DNA from: Acidobacteriota bacterium | GTDB lineage: Bacteria; Acidobacteriota; Vicinamibacteria; Vicinamibacterales; UBA8438 | Length of the DNA: 64,000 nt | Direction of reading: 5' to 3' | Assembly: GCA_011523845.1 (NCBI GenBank) | Contig: WTFV01000225.1 | Span: forward strand, 35,463-99,462 | In this document: one piece after another, positions 16,420-24,501 of the stretch | Layout: each line of letters opens with the position of its first letter | Position numbering within the stretch: position 1 is the first letter of the stretch | Program-made: the position numbers and the translations under genes | The notes under the pieces: generated by a model | What the model was told of the DNA's origin: nothing | The model's input: only the letters and a program-made list of their open reading frames with translations | Database searches by the model: none

Positions 16420-19257
16420 CTACCCACCCCAACCGTAGTTGAGCCGCGCGTAGTAGTACCCGCCGCTCAGGCCCCACGGCGTGAACTGGCTGTAGGGCAG
16501 GCCGAACCGCGCGGCGAACAGGTCCATCCGGTCCGAGAAGGTGTCGAAGACGTTCTGGCCGCCGACCGCCAGCGTGACGTCCGGAGCAAGGGCGACGCTG
16601 GCCTCCAGGTCGAGGATGAAGCGGCCGCCGAGCACCTGCGCGTCGGCGCCCCGCGCGGAGCGCGCGTCGAGGTGGTCGACCCACGACCCGAAGTAGTGCA
16701 GGCGGCCGAGCAGGCCGACCCGCCCGGCGCGCTGGTTGACGGCGACGTTCCAGCGCGTCTCCGGCACCCCCCGTTCCAGGGCGAGCACGTCGCCGGGGCT
16801 GAGCAGCTCCGACTCTTTCGTCACCTCCGTGTCGGTGTGGTTCAGGGCCAGGCTGAAGACCGTGTCGCCTCCCAATCCGGGGGGCGCCCAGGTCGAAACG
16901 ACGTCGATCCCCCGCGTCCGGGTCGAGAAGTCGTTGATGAAGAACCGGAAGAAGGCCAGGGTGCGCGCCGACGTGATGCCTTCCGACAGGAGCAACGCGC
17001 GCTCGTCGGCTCCCAGCGTGAAGTTCTGCGACAGGGCGAGGCGGTTCACGACGTCGACGTGGAAATAGTCGGCGGTGAGCGTGAACCCGCCGGTGTCGAC
17101 CACCAGCCCGGCCGTCGCGTTGGTCGACGTCTCGGGATCGAGCGGCCGGCCGCCCCGGAGCTGCGCCGCCCGGTAGGTGGACGGCACGGTGGCGCTGTCG
17201 ACCAGGTCCAGCGTCCTGGGGTTGATGGTCGACTGCACGTTGAACGTGTTCTGCTGGCCCGGCGTGGGGGCGCGGAAACCGGTGCTGACCCCGCCGCGCA
17301 CCGAGACGGTGTCGCCCAGCCCGTAGCGGGTGGAGAGCTTGCCGTTCGCCGTCGCGCCGAACACGTCGAAGCGTTCGACCCGCAACGCCCCGCCGACGGT
17401 CCAGCGGTCGTCGGGACTGCCCAGCTCCACGTCGCCGTAGAGGGCGACGTTGGCGCGGGTCCAGGTGCCGGCGGTGTAGTCGGGAAAGCCCGCGAAGCCG
17501 TTCGAGCCCGAGACGAAGCCCTGCGCCGCGAACGGACCGACCTCCCAAGACGGCCGCTCCCCGGCGCGGATGGTGAAGCGCTCGTCCCGCCACTCGGCGC
17601 CGCCCGCCAGATGGACCAGGTCCGTGGCGGCGTAGGAGACGTCGAAGTTGAGGTTGACCTCCGCCTGCCGGTAAAGCCCCGGGTCGAAATTGCGCGGGGT
17701 GTCGGGACCGAGCGACGCGTTGACGGTGTTGAACAGGAAGAAGTCCGCCTGGTGGGCGCCGTAGCTCGCGCTGGCGTCCCAGGTCAGGCCGTTGGCGGCG
17801 GCGCGGCGCAGGCCGGCGACGGCCGACAGGTCCGTGATCACGCCGCTGTAGGACGGGGTGAACCCGCCCGGGGCGATCTCCTGAAACGAGAAGCAGTTCG
17901 GGTCGGCGAACACCCGCGCCAGGGCCGCCTGGTCCGGCCTGTGGTCGATGATACTCACCGTGGGACAGTTGGCCGAGCCGTCCCGGATGCCGTCGCGCGC
18001 GTCGATCACGTCCCCGACGAGCAGCGTCCGGCCGCCGTCGAGACTGAAGATGTTGGCCCGCGTGTTCGGGTTCCGGAAGTAGAACCCCTGCGCCGACGTC
18101 TTGTGCGCGTAGTTGGCGTGGCCGTAGAGTTGCATGCCGTTGGCGTGCAGGTGGCCGAAGTTGCCGAACAGCTTCAGATCGTCCTCGCTCGTCGTGTTGC
18201 CCCACGGCTGCGCCGGGTCGGCCACCGCGGTGTTGCCGGCCGCGATGAGCGCCGCCGCGTCGGCGCGCTGCACGCTGCGGTCGGTGGGACCGGCGTTGCC
18301 GTACTCCAGGCTGAGGTTGGCGAAGCCGTTGTCGCCGAGCGGGAGTCCGACGTTGCCGGCGACGTTGTACGCGCCGCCGTCGCCCGCGCGGTAGGTCCCG
18401 GTGTCGAACTCCAGGCTGCCGCCCTCGCGGGCGTCCTTGAGCAGAAAATTCAGCACGCCGGCGATGGCGTCCGAGCCGTACTGCGCCGAGGCGCCGTCGC
18501 GCAGCACCTCGACCTGCCGCAGCGCGATCGCCGGAATGGTCGAGATGTCCGGCCCCTGCGTGCCGTCGGTGACGCCGCCGAACCAGACCAGGATCGCCGA
18601 GCGGTGGCGGCGCTTGCCGTTCACCAGCACCAGCGTGTGGTCGTGGGCGAGGTTGCGCAGGCTCGCCGGCCGCACCAGCGAGGCCGCGCCGCTGATCGGG
18701 TGCGTGGCGACGTTGAACGAGGGCACCAGGTTCCGCAACTGGTAGTCGAGCGTCGTGGCGCCCTGGCTCATCACGTCGCGGAACGGAATGGCGTCGATGG
18801 GAACCGGGGATTCGGTCACCGAACGGGGCTGCGCCCGGCTGCCGACGACGACCACCTGCTCTTCGAGCTGCACCGAAAGAACGATGTCCAGGGCGATGGT
18901 TGCTCCCGCACCGAGCGCCACGTTGCGCCGCACGTCGGGCTGGAAGCCGGGCAGCGTGGACGTCACGTCGTAGGTGCCCGGCGGGAGTCCACTGAAGGCG
19001 AACACGCCAGCGCCGTCGGTGAAGGTGATCTCGGTCGGGCCACCGGGCTGCGTGCCGCGCGCCTCGACGGTCACGCCCGGCAGCACGAGACCCGTGGCGT
19101 CGGTGACGGTACCTTCGATGACTGCTTCCTGCGCGTGGACGACCCCCGGCACAACGAGTCCCGCCAGCAGCGCAAGAAGGATCACTCTACGAAGAAACTC
19201 GGCTTCCGCTTCTACCCTCAGGATGTCCGCCGCAGACGGGAATGGCCAACTTGACAT
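16420..19257 (-). CDS. TonB-dependent outer-membrane receptor
   Basis: The 945-residue product has a signal region (hydrophobic part VILLALLAGLVVPGVVHAQ) and a carboxypeptidase-regulatory-like domain (VIEGTVTDATGLVLPGVTVE). The plug domain (LRNLAHDHTLVLVNGKRRHR, then EVLRDGASAQYGSDAIAGVLN) leads into a long beta-barrel ending YYYARLNYGWGG with a terminal aromatic pattern. Receptors of this subtype import siderophores, oligosaccharides or other bulky substrates; the ligand cannot be read from the sequence. The barrel phrase NRLALSQNFTLGADERALLL is typical of a large group in Vicinamibacteria and Caulobacter-like bacteria. No transporter or regulator gene stands next to it. Confidence 0.92.
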   Translation of the reverse strand: MSSWPFPSAADILRVEAEAEFLRRVILLALLAGLVVPGVVHAQEAVIEGTVTDATGLVLPGVTVEARGTQPGGPTEITFTDGAGVFAFSGLPPGTYDVTSTLPGFQPDVRRNVALGAGATIALDIVLSVQLEEQVVVVGSRAQPRSVTESPVPIDAIPFRDVMSQGATTLDYQLRNLVPSFNVATHPISGAASLVRPASLRNLAHDHTLVLVNGKRRHRSAILVWFGGVTDGTQGPDISTIPAIALRQVEVLRDGASAQYGSDAIAGVLNFLLKDAREGGSLEFDTGTYRAGDGGAYNVAGNVGLPLGDNGFANLSLEYGNAGPTDRSVQRADAAALIAAGNTAVADPAQPWGNTTSEDDLKLFGNFGHLHANGMQLYGHANYAHKTSAQGFYFRNPNTRANIFSLDGGRTLLVGDVIDARDGIRDGSANCPTVSIIDHRPDQAALARVFADPNCFSFQEIAPGGFTPSYSGVITDLSAVAGLRRAAANGLTWDASASYGAHQADFFLFNTVNASLGPDTPRNFDPGLYRQAEVNLNFDVSYAATDLVHLAGGAEWRDERFTIRAGERPSWEVGPFAAQGFVSGSNGFAGFPDYTAGTWTRANVALYGDVELGSPDDRWTVGGALRVERFDVFGATANGKLSTRYGLGDTVSVRGGVSTGFRAPTPGQQNTFNVQSTINPRTLDLVDSATVPSTYRAAQLRGGRPLDPETSTNATAGLVVDTGGFTLTADYFHVDVVNRLALSQNFTLGADERALLLSEGITSARTLAFFRFFINDFSTRTRGIDVVSTWAPPGLGGDTVFSLALNHTDTEVTKESELLSPGDVLALERGVPETRWNVAVNQRAGRVGLLGRLHYFGSWVDHLDARSARGADAQVLGGRFILDLEASVALAPDVTLAVGGQNVFDTFSDRMDLFAARFGLPYSQFTPWGLSGGYYYARLNYGWGG

Positions 19258-19398
19258 CTACCAAGACTACGCGAAAGTTCGTGTCATCACGAAACCGACG
19301 TCGTGCATCGACGCTCTCGTACGGGGTTCACGGGCCCAACTGCCCGCGTGGGTAGACCACGAATCCCTTTTGCTCTTCTTGGGGGGCGTCGGCAGCAC

Positions 19399-20181
19399 TC
19401 AGCGCCGTCGCCGCACGAACGCCAGGCCGGACCAGTCCTCGTCCACGGCGCAGACCTTGAAGTCGACCAGCCCACCGGCGAGTGCGACGCGCCGCACGTC
19501 GTCGCCGGTGTGGTCTGCGGCCAGCGGCGAGGTCTTCTTCGGCCAGCAGATCCAGAGCCGTCCGTCACCTGCAGCCTCCGCCATCCGGGTCATGCCGCGT
19601 TCGAGCTCCCGCCGGGAGCGCGTGAACCACAGCGTGACGTCGCGAGGGCCGCGGTTCGTCGCGCGGAGCGCCACGTCGGGCGGCAGCGGATCGAGGATTG
19701 CCGCGAAACCGTCCGGGGGCTTCACCAACACCACTCGCATCCCCGGCTTGATGCCGAGCTTGCGGGGCAACGGCGTCCCGGAATAGCCGGCAGTGGCCGC
19801 GGGCGCGGGCGCGGCGCCGCTCGGCGGCATGGCGAGCGCGCTGGCGACCGCGGTGACGACGTCCTCCGGCGCCGCGTGCATGGTCTCGAGCGGCAGCGCC
19901 TTGAGCCGTCCGAAAACGGACCGGTCCGTCGCGACGAAGACAATCGGGATCCGCCGCGTCGCCACCCGCTGGCGCAGGGCCAGGGCGATGTCGCGGCCGC
20001 GCGCCGGCGCCCGGTCGAGATCGATCACGACCGCGCGCGGCGGTTGCGTGGCGATACGCTTGAGGTCGTCCGGGCCGGTAACCGGTTTCCGGTCTATCGT
20101 GTAGCCCGCGTCCGCCAGGCGTGCGACCCAGGTGGCCGCCGCCGTCGACGCCCCGATGACTCTGACCGATCCGCGCGGCAT
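19399..20181 (-). CDS. DUF3052 protein with N-terminal receiver-like domain
   Basis: The 260-residue product has two parts. Residues 1-110 (VRVIGASTAAATWVARLADA, PPRAVVIDLDRAPARGRDIA, RRIPIVFVATDRS) look like a degenerate response-regulator fold; an Asp stands in the central VVIDLD strand. From about 145 onwards PLPRKLGIKPGMRVVLVKPP, RELERGMTRMAEAAG and VDFKVCAVDEDWSGLAFVRR match DUF3052. Most DUF3052 proteins are the short domain alone, so the fusion is notable. The function is unknown; a sensing or regulatory role is a guess from the receiver-like part. Confidence 0.78.
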   Translation of the reverse strand: MPRGSVRVIGASTAAATWVARLADAGYTIDRKPVTGPDDLKRIATQPPRAVVIDLDRAPARGRDIALALRQRVATRRIPIVFVATDRSVFGRLKALPLETMHAAPEDVVTAVASALAMPPSGAAPAPAATAGYSGTPLPRKLGIKPGMRVVLVKPPDGFAAILDPLPPDVALRATNRGPRDVTLWFTRSRRELERGMTRMAEAAGDGRLWICWPKKTSPLAADHTGDDVRRVALAGGLVDFKVCAVDEDWSGLAFVRRRR

Positions 20182-20191
20182 GCGGTAGTCT

Positions 20192-20296
20192 AGGAGCTTG
20201 CGCCGCAGAACGCAGCGAAGCAAAGGTTCTGTGGCGCAAGGTCATGGAGCGGGGGGATGGGCCGAAACGCCGAGCCAGCGAGGCGTTTCGGGGCGC
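20192..20296 (+). repeat. Family A dispersed repeat, copy 1 (two hairpins)
   Basis: The element has two stems. CTTGCGCCGCAGAAC (20197-20211) pairs with GTTCTGTGGCGCAAG (20226-20240) with one mismatch, and CCGAAACGCC (20262-20271) pairs perfectly with GGCGTTTCGG (20282-20291). Between them lies GGGGGGATGGG. The same order occurs at 47895-48010 and, inverted, at 63212-63317. It fills the leader of the parD gene, so it could influence its expression. Confidence 0.8.
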
Positions 20297-20316
20297 TACG
20301 AGGGAGGAGGCCATGC

Positions 20317-20571
20317 ATGGCGCTGGTCAAGAAGAGCATCACCATAACGGACCGTCAGGAGCAGTGGATCAGGGCGCAGGTCGCAAGCGGCGATTACGGC
20401 AGCGACAGCGAGTACTTCCGCACGCTGATCCGCCAGGACCAGGAACGAAACGCCACCTACCGGGCCTTGAAGAAGGCCATTCAGGAAGGTGTGGACAGCG
20501 GTGTCAGCGACAGGACGGTGAAGGAGATCTGGGCGGAGGCGGAGCGGCGCTACGAAGCCAGGCATGGCTGA
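20317..20571 (+). CDS. parD: ParD-like antitoxin
   Basis: The 84-residue product begins ALVKKSITITDRQEQWIRAQ, followed by GDYGSDSEYFRTLIRQDQER. That is the ribbon-helix-helix signature of ParD antitoxins, with a helical C-terminal toxin-binding part ending EIWAEAERRYEARHG. The start at 20317 follows GGGAGGAGG by 7 bases; an ATG at 20313 is out of frame. The stop overlaps the parE start by 8 bases. Confidence 0.92.
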   Translation: MALVKKSITITDRQEQWIRAQVASGDYGSDSEYFRTLIRQDQERNATYRALKKAIQEGVDSGVSDRTVKEIWAEAERRYEARHG

Positions 20572-20860
20572 CTTCCGCCTGTCGACTCGCGCCGCGTCCG
20601 ACCTTGGCGGCATCGCCCGTTACACCATCGAGACCTTCGGCATCGAGCAGGCGCGCCGGTACCGTGACGATCTGGAGGCCTGCTTCCGGACTCTGGCGGA
20701 AACGCCACGGCTGGGCAGGAGTGCGGAACGGCTTCGCCCCGGCCTGCGACGCTTCGAGCATCGCTCGCACACCGTGTTCTACACGCAGGATGAAGACGGA
20801 ATCCTGATCGTCCGTATCCTGCACGTCAGGATGGATGCCACGCGCCGCGTTGGCCCGTGA
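20564..20860 (+). CDS. parE: ParE-like toxin
   Basis: The 98-residue RelE/ParE-fold product begins ADFRLSTRAASDLGGIARYT, has GIEQARRYRDDLEACFRTLA and LGRSAERLRPGLRRFEHRSH, and ends with the family strand IVRILHVRMD. ParE toxins poison DNA gyrase. It is translationally coupled to parD upstream, and its own stop overlaps the GTG of the next gene, which is unusual because that gene encodes a housekeeping-type enzyme. Confidence 0.93.
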   Translation: MADFRLSTRAASDLGGIARYTIETFGIEQARRYRDDLEACFRTLAETPRLGRSAERLRPGLRRFEHRSHTVFYTQDEDGILIVRILHVRMDATRRVGP

Positions 20861-23100
20861 CGCGCATGGAACCGACTACCACGAGGCCGCCGACCGAATC
20901 CCTGGACGCCTTGCTGCGCCCGGCGTCGGTAGCCATCATCGGCGCCTCGAACGACCCGACGCGCATCGGCGGGCGTCCGCTTCGATACCTGCGGGAAGCC
21001 GGCTTCCCGGGACAGGTCTATCCCGTCAATCCGAAGCACCGGGAGGTGCAGGGACTCCCGGCGTTTCCGCACATATCCGGCGTGCCGGAAGCGGTCGATC
21101 TGGCGATCGTCGCGGTGCCTGCCCCGAGCGTCGTCGACACCGTCGAGGCGTGCGCGACCCGCGGCGTGCGGGTGGCGGTCATCTACAGCGCCGGCTTCGC
21201 GGAGATGAGCGCCGAGGGTCGCCGGCTGCAGCGGCGGCTGAGTGACATCGCGGCGGAGACCGGCCTCCGCATCGTCGGGCCCAACTGCCTCGGCGTCTAC
21301 AACTCGGAGCTCGGCTTCTTCGCCACGTTCAGCACGACGCTGGAGGACGGCTTCCCCGCGCCGGGCGGCGTCGCGCTGGTCAGCCAGAGCGGCGCCTACG
21401 GCAGCCACCTGTCGCTGCTGGCCCGCAAGCGGAACATCGACGTCCGCTACTGGGTGACGACCGGCAACGAGGCGGACGTCTCGGTGCCGGAGGTGCTCGG
21501 GTGGCTGGCGGAGCAGGACGACGTGTCCGTGATCATGGCTCACGCCGAGGGCATCACGGACCGGGACGCGCTCGTGCGCGCCCTGGGCACGGCGCGCGCC
21601 CGCCGCAAGCCGGTCGTGTTCCAGAAAGTGGGAACCACCGAGGTGGGCGCGCAGGCGGCTCGCTCGCACACCGCCTCGCTCGCCGGCGCCGACCCCGTCT
21701 ACGAGGCGGCGTTCCGGCAGTTCGGCGCCTACCGCGCACGCGATACGGACGAGATGCTGGACGTCGCCTACGCGGCCGGCTTCGGCGTCTTTCCGGAGAG
21801 CCCGCGCGTCGCGCTCGTTTCCATCTCGGGCGGCGTCGGCGTGCAGATGGCGGACGCGGCGGTCGGCTTCGGCCTCGACGTGGCGCCGCTGAGCGAGTCG
21901 GCGCAGAACCGGCTGAAGGCCGCCCTACCCTACGCCTCGCCCCGCAACCCGGTCGACATCACCGCGCAGGCGTTCAACCGGATCGACCTGATCGCCGACA
22001 ACCTGGGGATCGTCTTCGAGGAGGAGCGACACGACGCGGTGGTCGCCTTCTTCACCTACGTGGCGGCCGCCGAAGGCATGGTCGAGCCCATCCGCCAGGC
22101 GATCCACGCCGCCCGCGAGCGGCGGCCCGGCTGCGCGCTGGTGCTGTCCATCGTCGCTCCGCCGGACGTCGTGCGTCAGTACGAGGCGGTCGGCTGCCCC
22201 GTGTTCGAGGATCCGACCCGCGCCGTGCGGTCCGTCGCGGCGCTGCACCGGTTCAGCCGGATCTTCGCAGAGAGTGGGGACGAAGTCCTATCGGAAGGCG
22301 TCGGCGGAACGGTGGGCGTTCTCGCCGCGGACGTTCCCACCGCGGATGCCTCCACCGTCGAGCCGCGCACCGGCAGAACGGCGACTCCCCCGATCATCGC
22401 ACCGCGCAGGAGGAACCTCCCCGACGGTCCCCTCTCGGAGCGGCAGGCGAAGCGCCTCCTCTCGGAAGCGGGCGTGCCGGTGGTCCGGGAGGAGCTCGCA
22501 CGGACCGCCGACGAGACCGCGCGCATCAGCGCCGCTTTCGATGCGCCGGTGGCGGTCAAGCTGTGCGCGCCGGGAATCCTGCACAAGACCGAAATCGGCG
22601 GTGTCGTGCTCGACGTGTCGAACGATGCGGAGGCCCGCAGCGCCTATGAGGCGATCACTTCCCGCGCCCGCGCGGCGGACCCGTCAGTTCGCATCGAGGG
22701 CGTGCTGGTGGCGCCGATGGTCACCGGCGGCGTCGAAACGATCCTCGGCGTCCGCTGCGACCCGACGTTCGGACCCGTCGTCATGTTCGGTCTCGGCGGG
22801 ACCCTCGTGGAGGTGATCGAGGACGTGAGCTTCCGCGTGGCGCCGTTCGGCGAAGCCGAGGCCCGGCGGATGATTGCAGAGACGCGCGCCGGCAAGATAC
22901 TCCGCGGAACGCGCGGCAAGGGTCCGTACGACCTCTCCGCCTTGGCAACGACCCTGTCACGCCTGTCGGTCTTCGCGGCGGAGCACGGCGACACCATCGA
23001 GAGTGCGGAGATCAACCCGTTCGTCGTGCTCCCGGAAGGTCGCGGCGCCGTCGCGCTCGACGCCGTGATCGTGACCCGCGCCCCGGAGATGCCGGCCTGA
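20857..23100 (+). CDS. ADP-forming acyl-CoA synthetase (acetate-CoA ligase family)
   Basis: The 747-residue single-chain enzyme joins alpha and beta parts. A CoA-binding Rossmann domain (PASVAIIGASNDPTRIGG) is followed by a ligase-CoA domain with the phospho-histidine motif RSHTASLAGAD, then a linker near 480-510. A C-terminal ATP-grasp_5 domain carries VAVKLCAPGILHKTEIGG and FGPVVMFGLGGTLVEVIEDV. It interconverts acyl-CoA plus ADP and phosphate with acid plus ATP; acetate or a branched or aromatic acid could be the substrate. The GTG at 20857 overlaps the parE stop, and an ATG at 20866 is an equally possible start. The NTPase gene follows after 39 bases. Confidence 0.92.
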   Translation: MTRMEPTTTRPPTESLDALLRPASVAIIGASNDPTRIGGRPLRYLREAGFPGQVYPVNPKHREVQGLPAFPHISGVPEAVDLAIVAVPAPSVVDTVEACATRGVRVAVIYSAGFAEMSAEGRRLQRRLSDIAAETGLRIVGPNCLGVYNSELGFFATFSTTLEDGFPAPGGVALVSQSGAYGSHLSLLARKRNIDVRYWVTTGNEADVSVPEVLGWLAEQDDVSVIMAHAEGITDRDALVRALGTARARRKPVVFQKVGTTEVGAQAARSHTASLAGADPVYEAAFRQFGAYRARDTDEMLDVAYAAGFGVFPESPRVALVSISGGVGVQMADAAVGFGLDVAPLSESAQNRLKAALPYASPRNPVDITAQAFNRIDLIADNLGIVFEEERHDAVVAFFTYVAAAEGMVEPIRQAIHAARERRPGCALVLSIVAPPDVVRQYEAVGCPVFEDPTRAVRSVAALHRFSRIFAESGDEVLSEGVGGTVGVLAADVPTADASTVEPRTGRTATPPIIAPRRRNLPDGPLSERQAKRLLSEAGVPVVREELARTADETARISAAFDAPVAVKLCAPGILHKTEIGGVVLDVSNDAEARSAYEAITSRARAADPSVRIEGVLVAPMVTGGVETILGVRCDPTFGPVVMFGLGGTLVEVIEDVSFRVAPFGEAEARRMIAETRAGKILRGTRGKGPYDLSALATTLSRLSVFAAEHGDTIESAEINPFVVLPEGRGAVALDAVIVTRAPEMPA

Positions 23101-23139
23101 AGCTGGTACCATGCGTTCGGTTCCAGGACGGGCCTGCAA

Positions 23140-24501
23140 GTGAGTGGTACGTCGAGTTCGCCATATACGCCGCCTGACGATCTCTGGGAGGTCAACCGCT
23201 CGTTGCAGATCGATGAGCCTCTCGACGGATCGAACGATCCCCGCTGGGTCGACACGGGAGAGGCGCGAGGCGAGTACAGCCTTCGCTCCCTCTATCGAGC
23301 GCTCGGCGTGGAGGACGCGGAGAGCCCTTCCACGCGGCGGCTCAGGACGCCGCCTGACCGCGGCTACTACCTGTTCTGCGGGCACCGCGGCTGCGGCAAG
23401 AGCACCGAGCTGCGACGTATCCGGAACGACCTGCACGCGCCGGACGTCTACTACGTCGCCTTTGCGGATGCAGCCCGCGACCTCGACCCCAACAACCTGC
23501 GCTACCAGGACGTCCTGCTGCACCTGGCCGCAACGCTGACCAGGCGGCTCGAAGACGACGGGGTCGCCATCGACGACGTGCACCTCGAGCGGCTCCGAAG
23601 CTGGTTCGATCAGCGGGTGGAGGAGCAGGCGGACATCGAGGAATTGACACGGCAGGTCAAGGCCGGCGCGCAGGTTGCCGCAGGGCTCCCCTATCTCGGG
23701 AAACTCCTGGCCGCGATCAGCACCGCCTTCAAGACGAACGCCACCCACAAGGAAGTGCTGCGGCGCACGTTGAAGAACTACTTCAGTGACTTCGCGGAAG
23801 CGTTCAATCATCTCATCGCGGCGGCCGAGGACGCCCTGCGCGAGGCGGACAGGGGCAGTCGGATCCTCTTCATGATCGACGGCACGGATCAGCTCAGCGA
23901 AGAGGATGCACATGCGTTCTTCATCACCGACGTTCATCAGCTTCAACAGGTGCGAGCACTGTTCCTCTACTGCGCGCCCATCCACCTGATCTACGAAGCC
24001 GCGGCCATTCAGCAGAACTTCGGCGTGTTCCGACTGCCCATGCTCAAGACCCAGAACGAAAGCGATGCCGCCAACGAGGCCGGGCGCCGCGCGATGCAGG
24101 ATCTGCTCTACCGGCGCGCCGCACCCGAACTATTCGACGACGGCGTAGCCGACTATCTGATCGACCACAGCGGAGGACACCCGCGCGACCTGCTGCGGTT
24201 GTTGCAGCAGGCGTTCCAGTACGCCGAGCACGATCGGTTCGACGATGCCGCCGCGCAACGCGCCGTACGCGAAACGGCCTCCATGTTCCGACGTATCCTG
24301 GAGCCCGAGGACTACCGGCTTCTGGCCGAGATCGACTCGAGCGCGGAGCAACCTCCCAGCACCGAGCGCACCCGCCACCTGCTCTACAACCTCGCGCTGC
24401 TGGAGTACAACGACTACTTCTGGCGCAGTCATCCCGCTATCAGGACGACGGATGCCTACCGCAACGCAAGGCGCCGGATCGATGGGACCGGCAACGGATA
24501 G
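23140..24501 (+). CDS. P-loop NTPase paired with TPR protein
   Basis: The 453-residue soluble protein has Walker A GHRGCGKST at 81-89 and Walker B ILFMIDGTDQL at 242-252. A helical insertion lies between them (about 150-230), and SGGHPRDLLRLLQQAFQ at 344-360 resembles the sensor-2 and winged-helix junction of AAA/STAND ATPases. It has no transmembrane segment and no recognised effector domain. The GTG start overlaps the stop of a 10-codon frame beginning at 23111. The 3' end overlaps the TPR gene by 20 bases, so the two are made together. It is probably an ATP-driven switch whose partner senses through its TPR array. Relatives occur in multicellular or large-genome bacteria, without assigned function. 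Confidence 0.8.
   Translation: MSGTSSSPYTPPDDLWEVNRSLQIDEPLDGSNDPRWVDTGEARGEYSLRSLYRALGVEDAESPSTRRLRTPPDRGYYLFCGHRGCGKSTELRRIRNDLHAPDVYYVAFADAARDLDPNNLRYQDVLLHLAATLTRRLEDDGVAIDDVHLERLRSWFDQRVEEQADIEELTRQVKAGAQVAAGLPYLGKLLAAISTAFKTNATHKEVLRRTLKNYFSDFAEAFNHLIAAAEDALREADRGSRILFMIDGTDQLSEEDAHAFFITDVHQLQQVRALFLYCAPIHLIYEAAAIQQNFGVFRLPMLKTQNESDAANEAGRRAMQDLLYRRAAPELFDDGVADYLIDHSGGHPRDLLRLLQQAFQYAEHDRFDDAAAQRAVRETASMFRRILEPEDYRLLAEIDSSAEQPPSTERTRHLLYNLALLEYNDYFWRSHPAIRTTDAYRNARRRIDGTGNG

Noticed and set aside
16322..18205. Leftward 627-codon frame inside the TonB receptor gene
   Set aside because: It is an Arg/Gly/Ala-rich shadow in another frame of the receptor, with no domain and no signal peptide.
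23111..23143. Ten-codon leader peptide overlapping the NTPase start
   Set aside because: It has no ribosome-binding site and no attenuator-like structure; such short frames are frequent by chance. Mentioned only in the NTPase entry.
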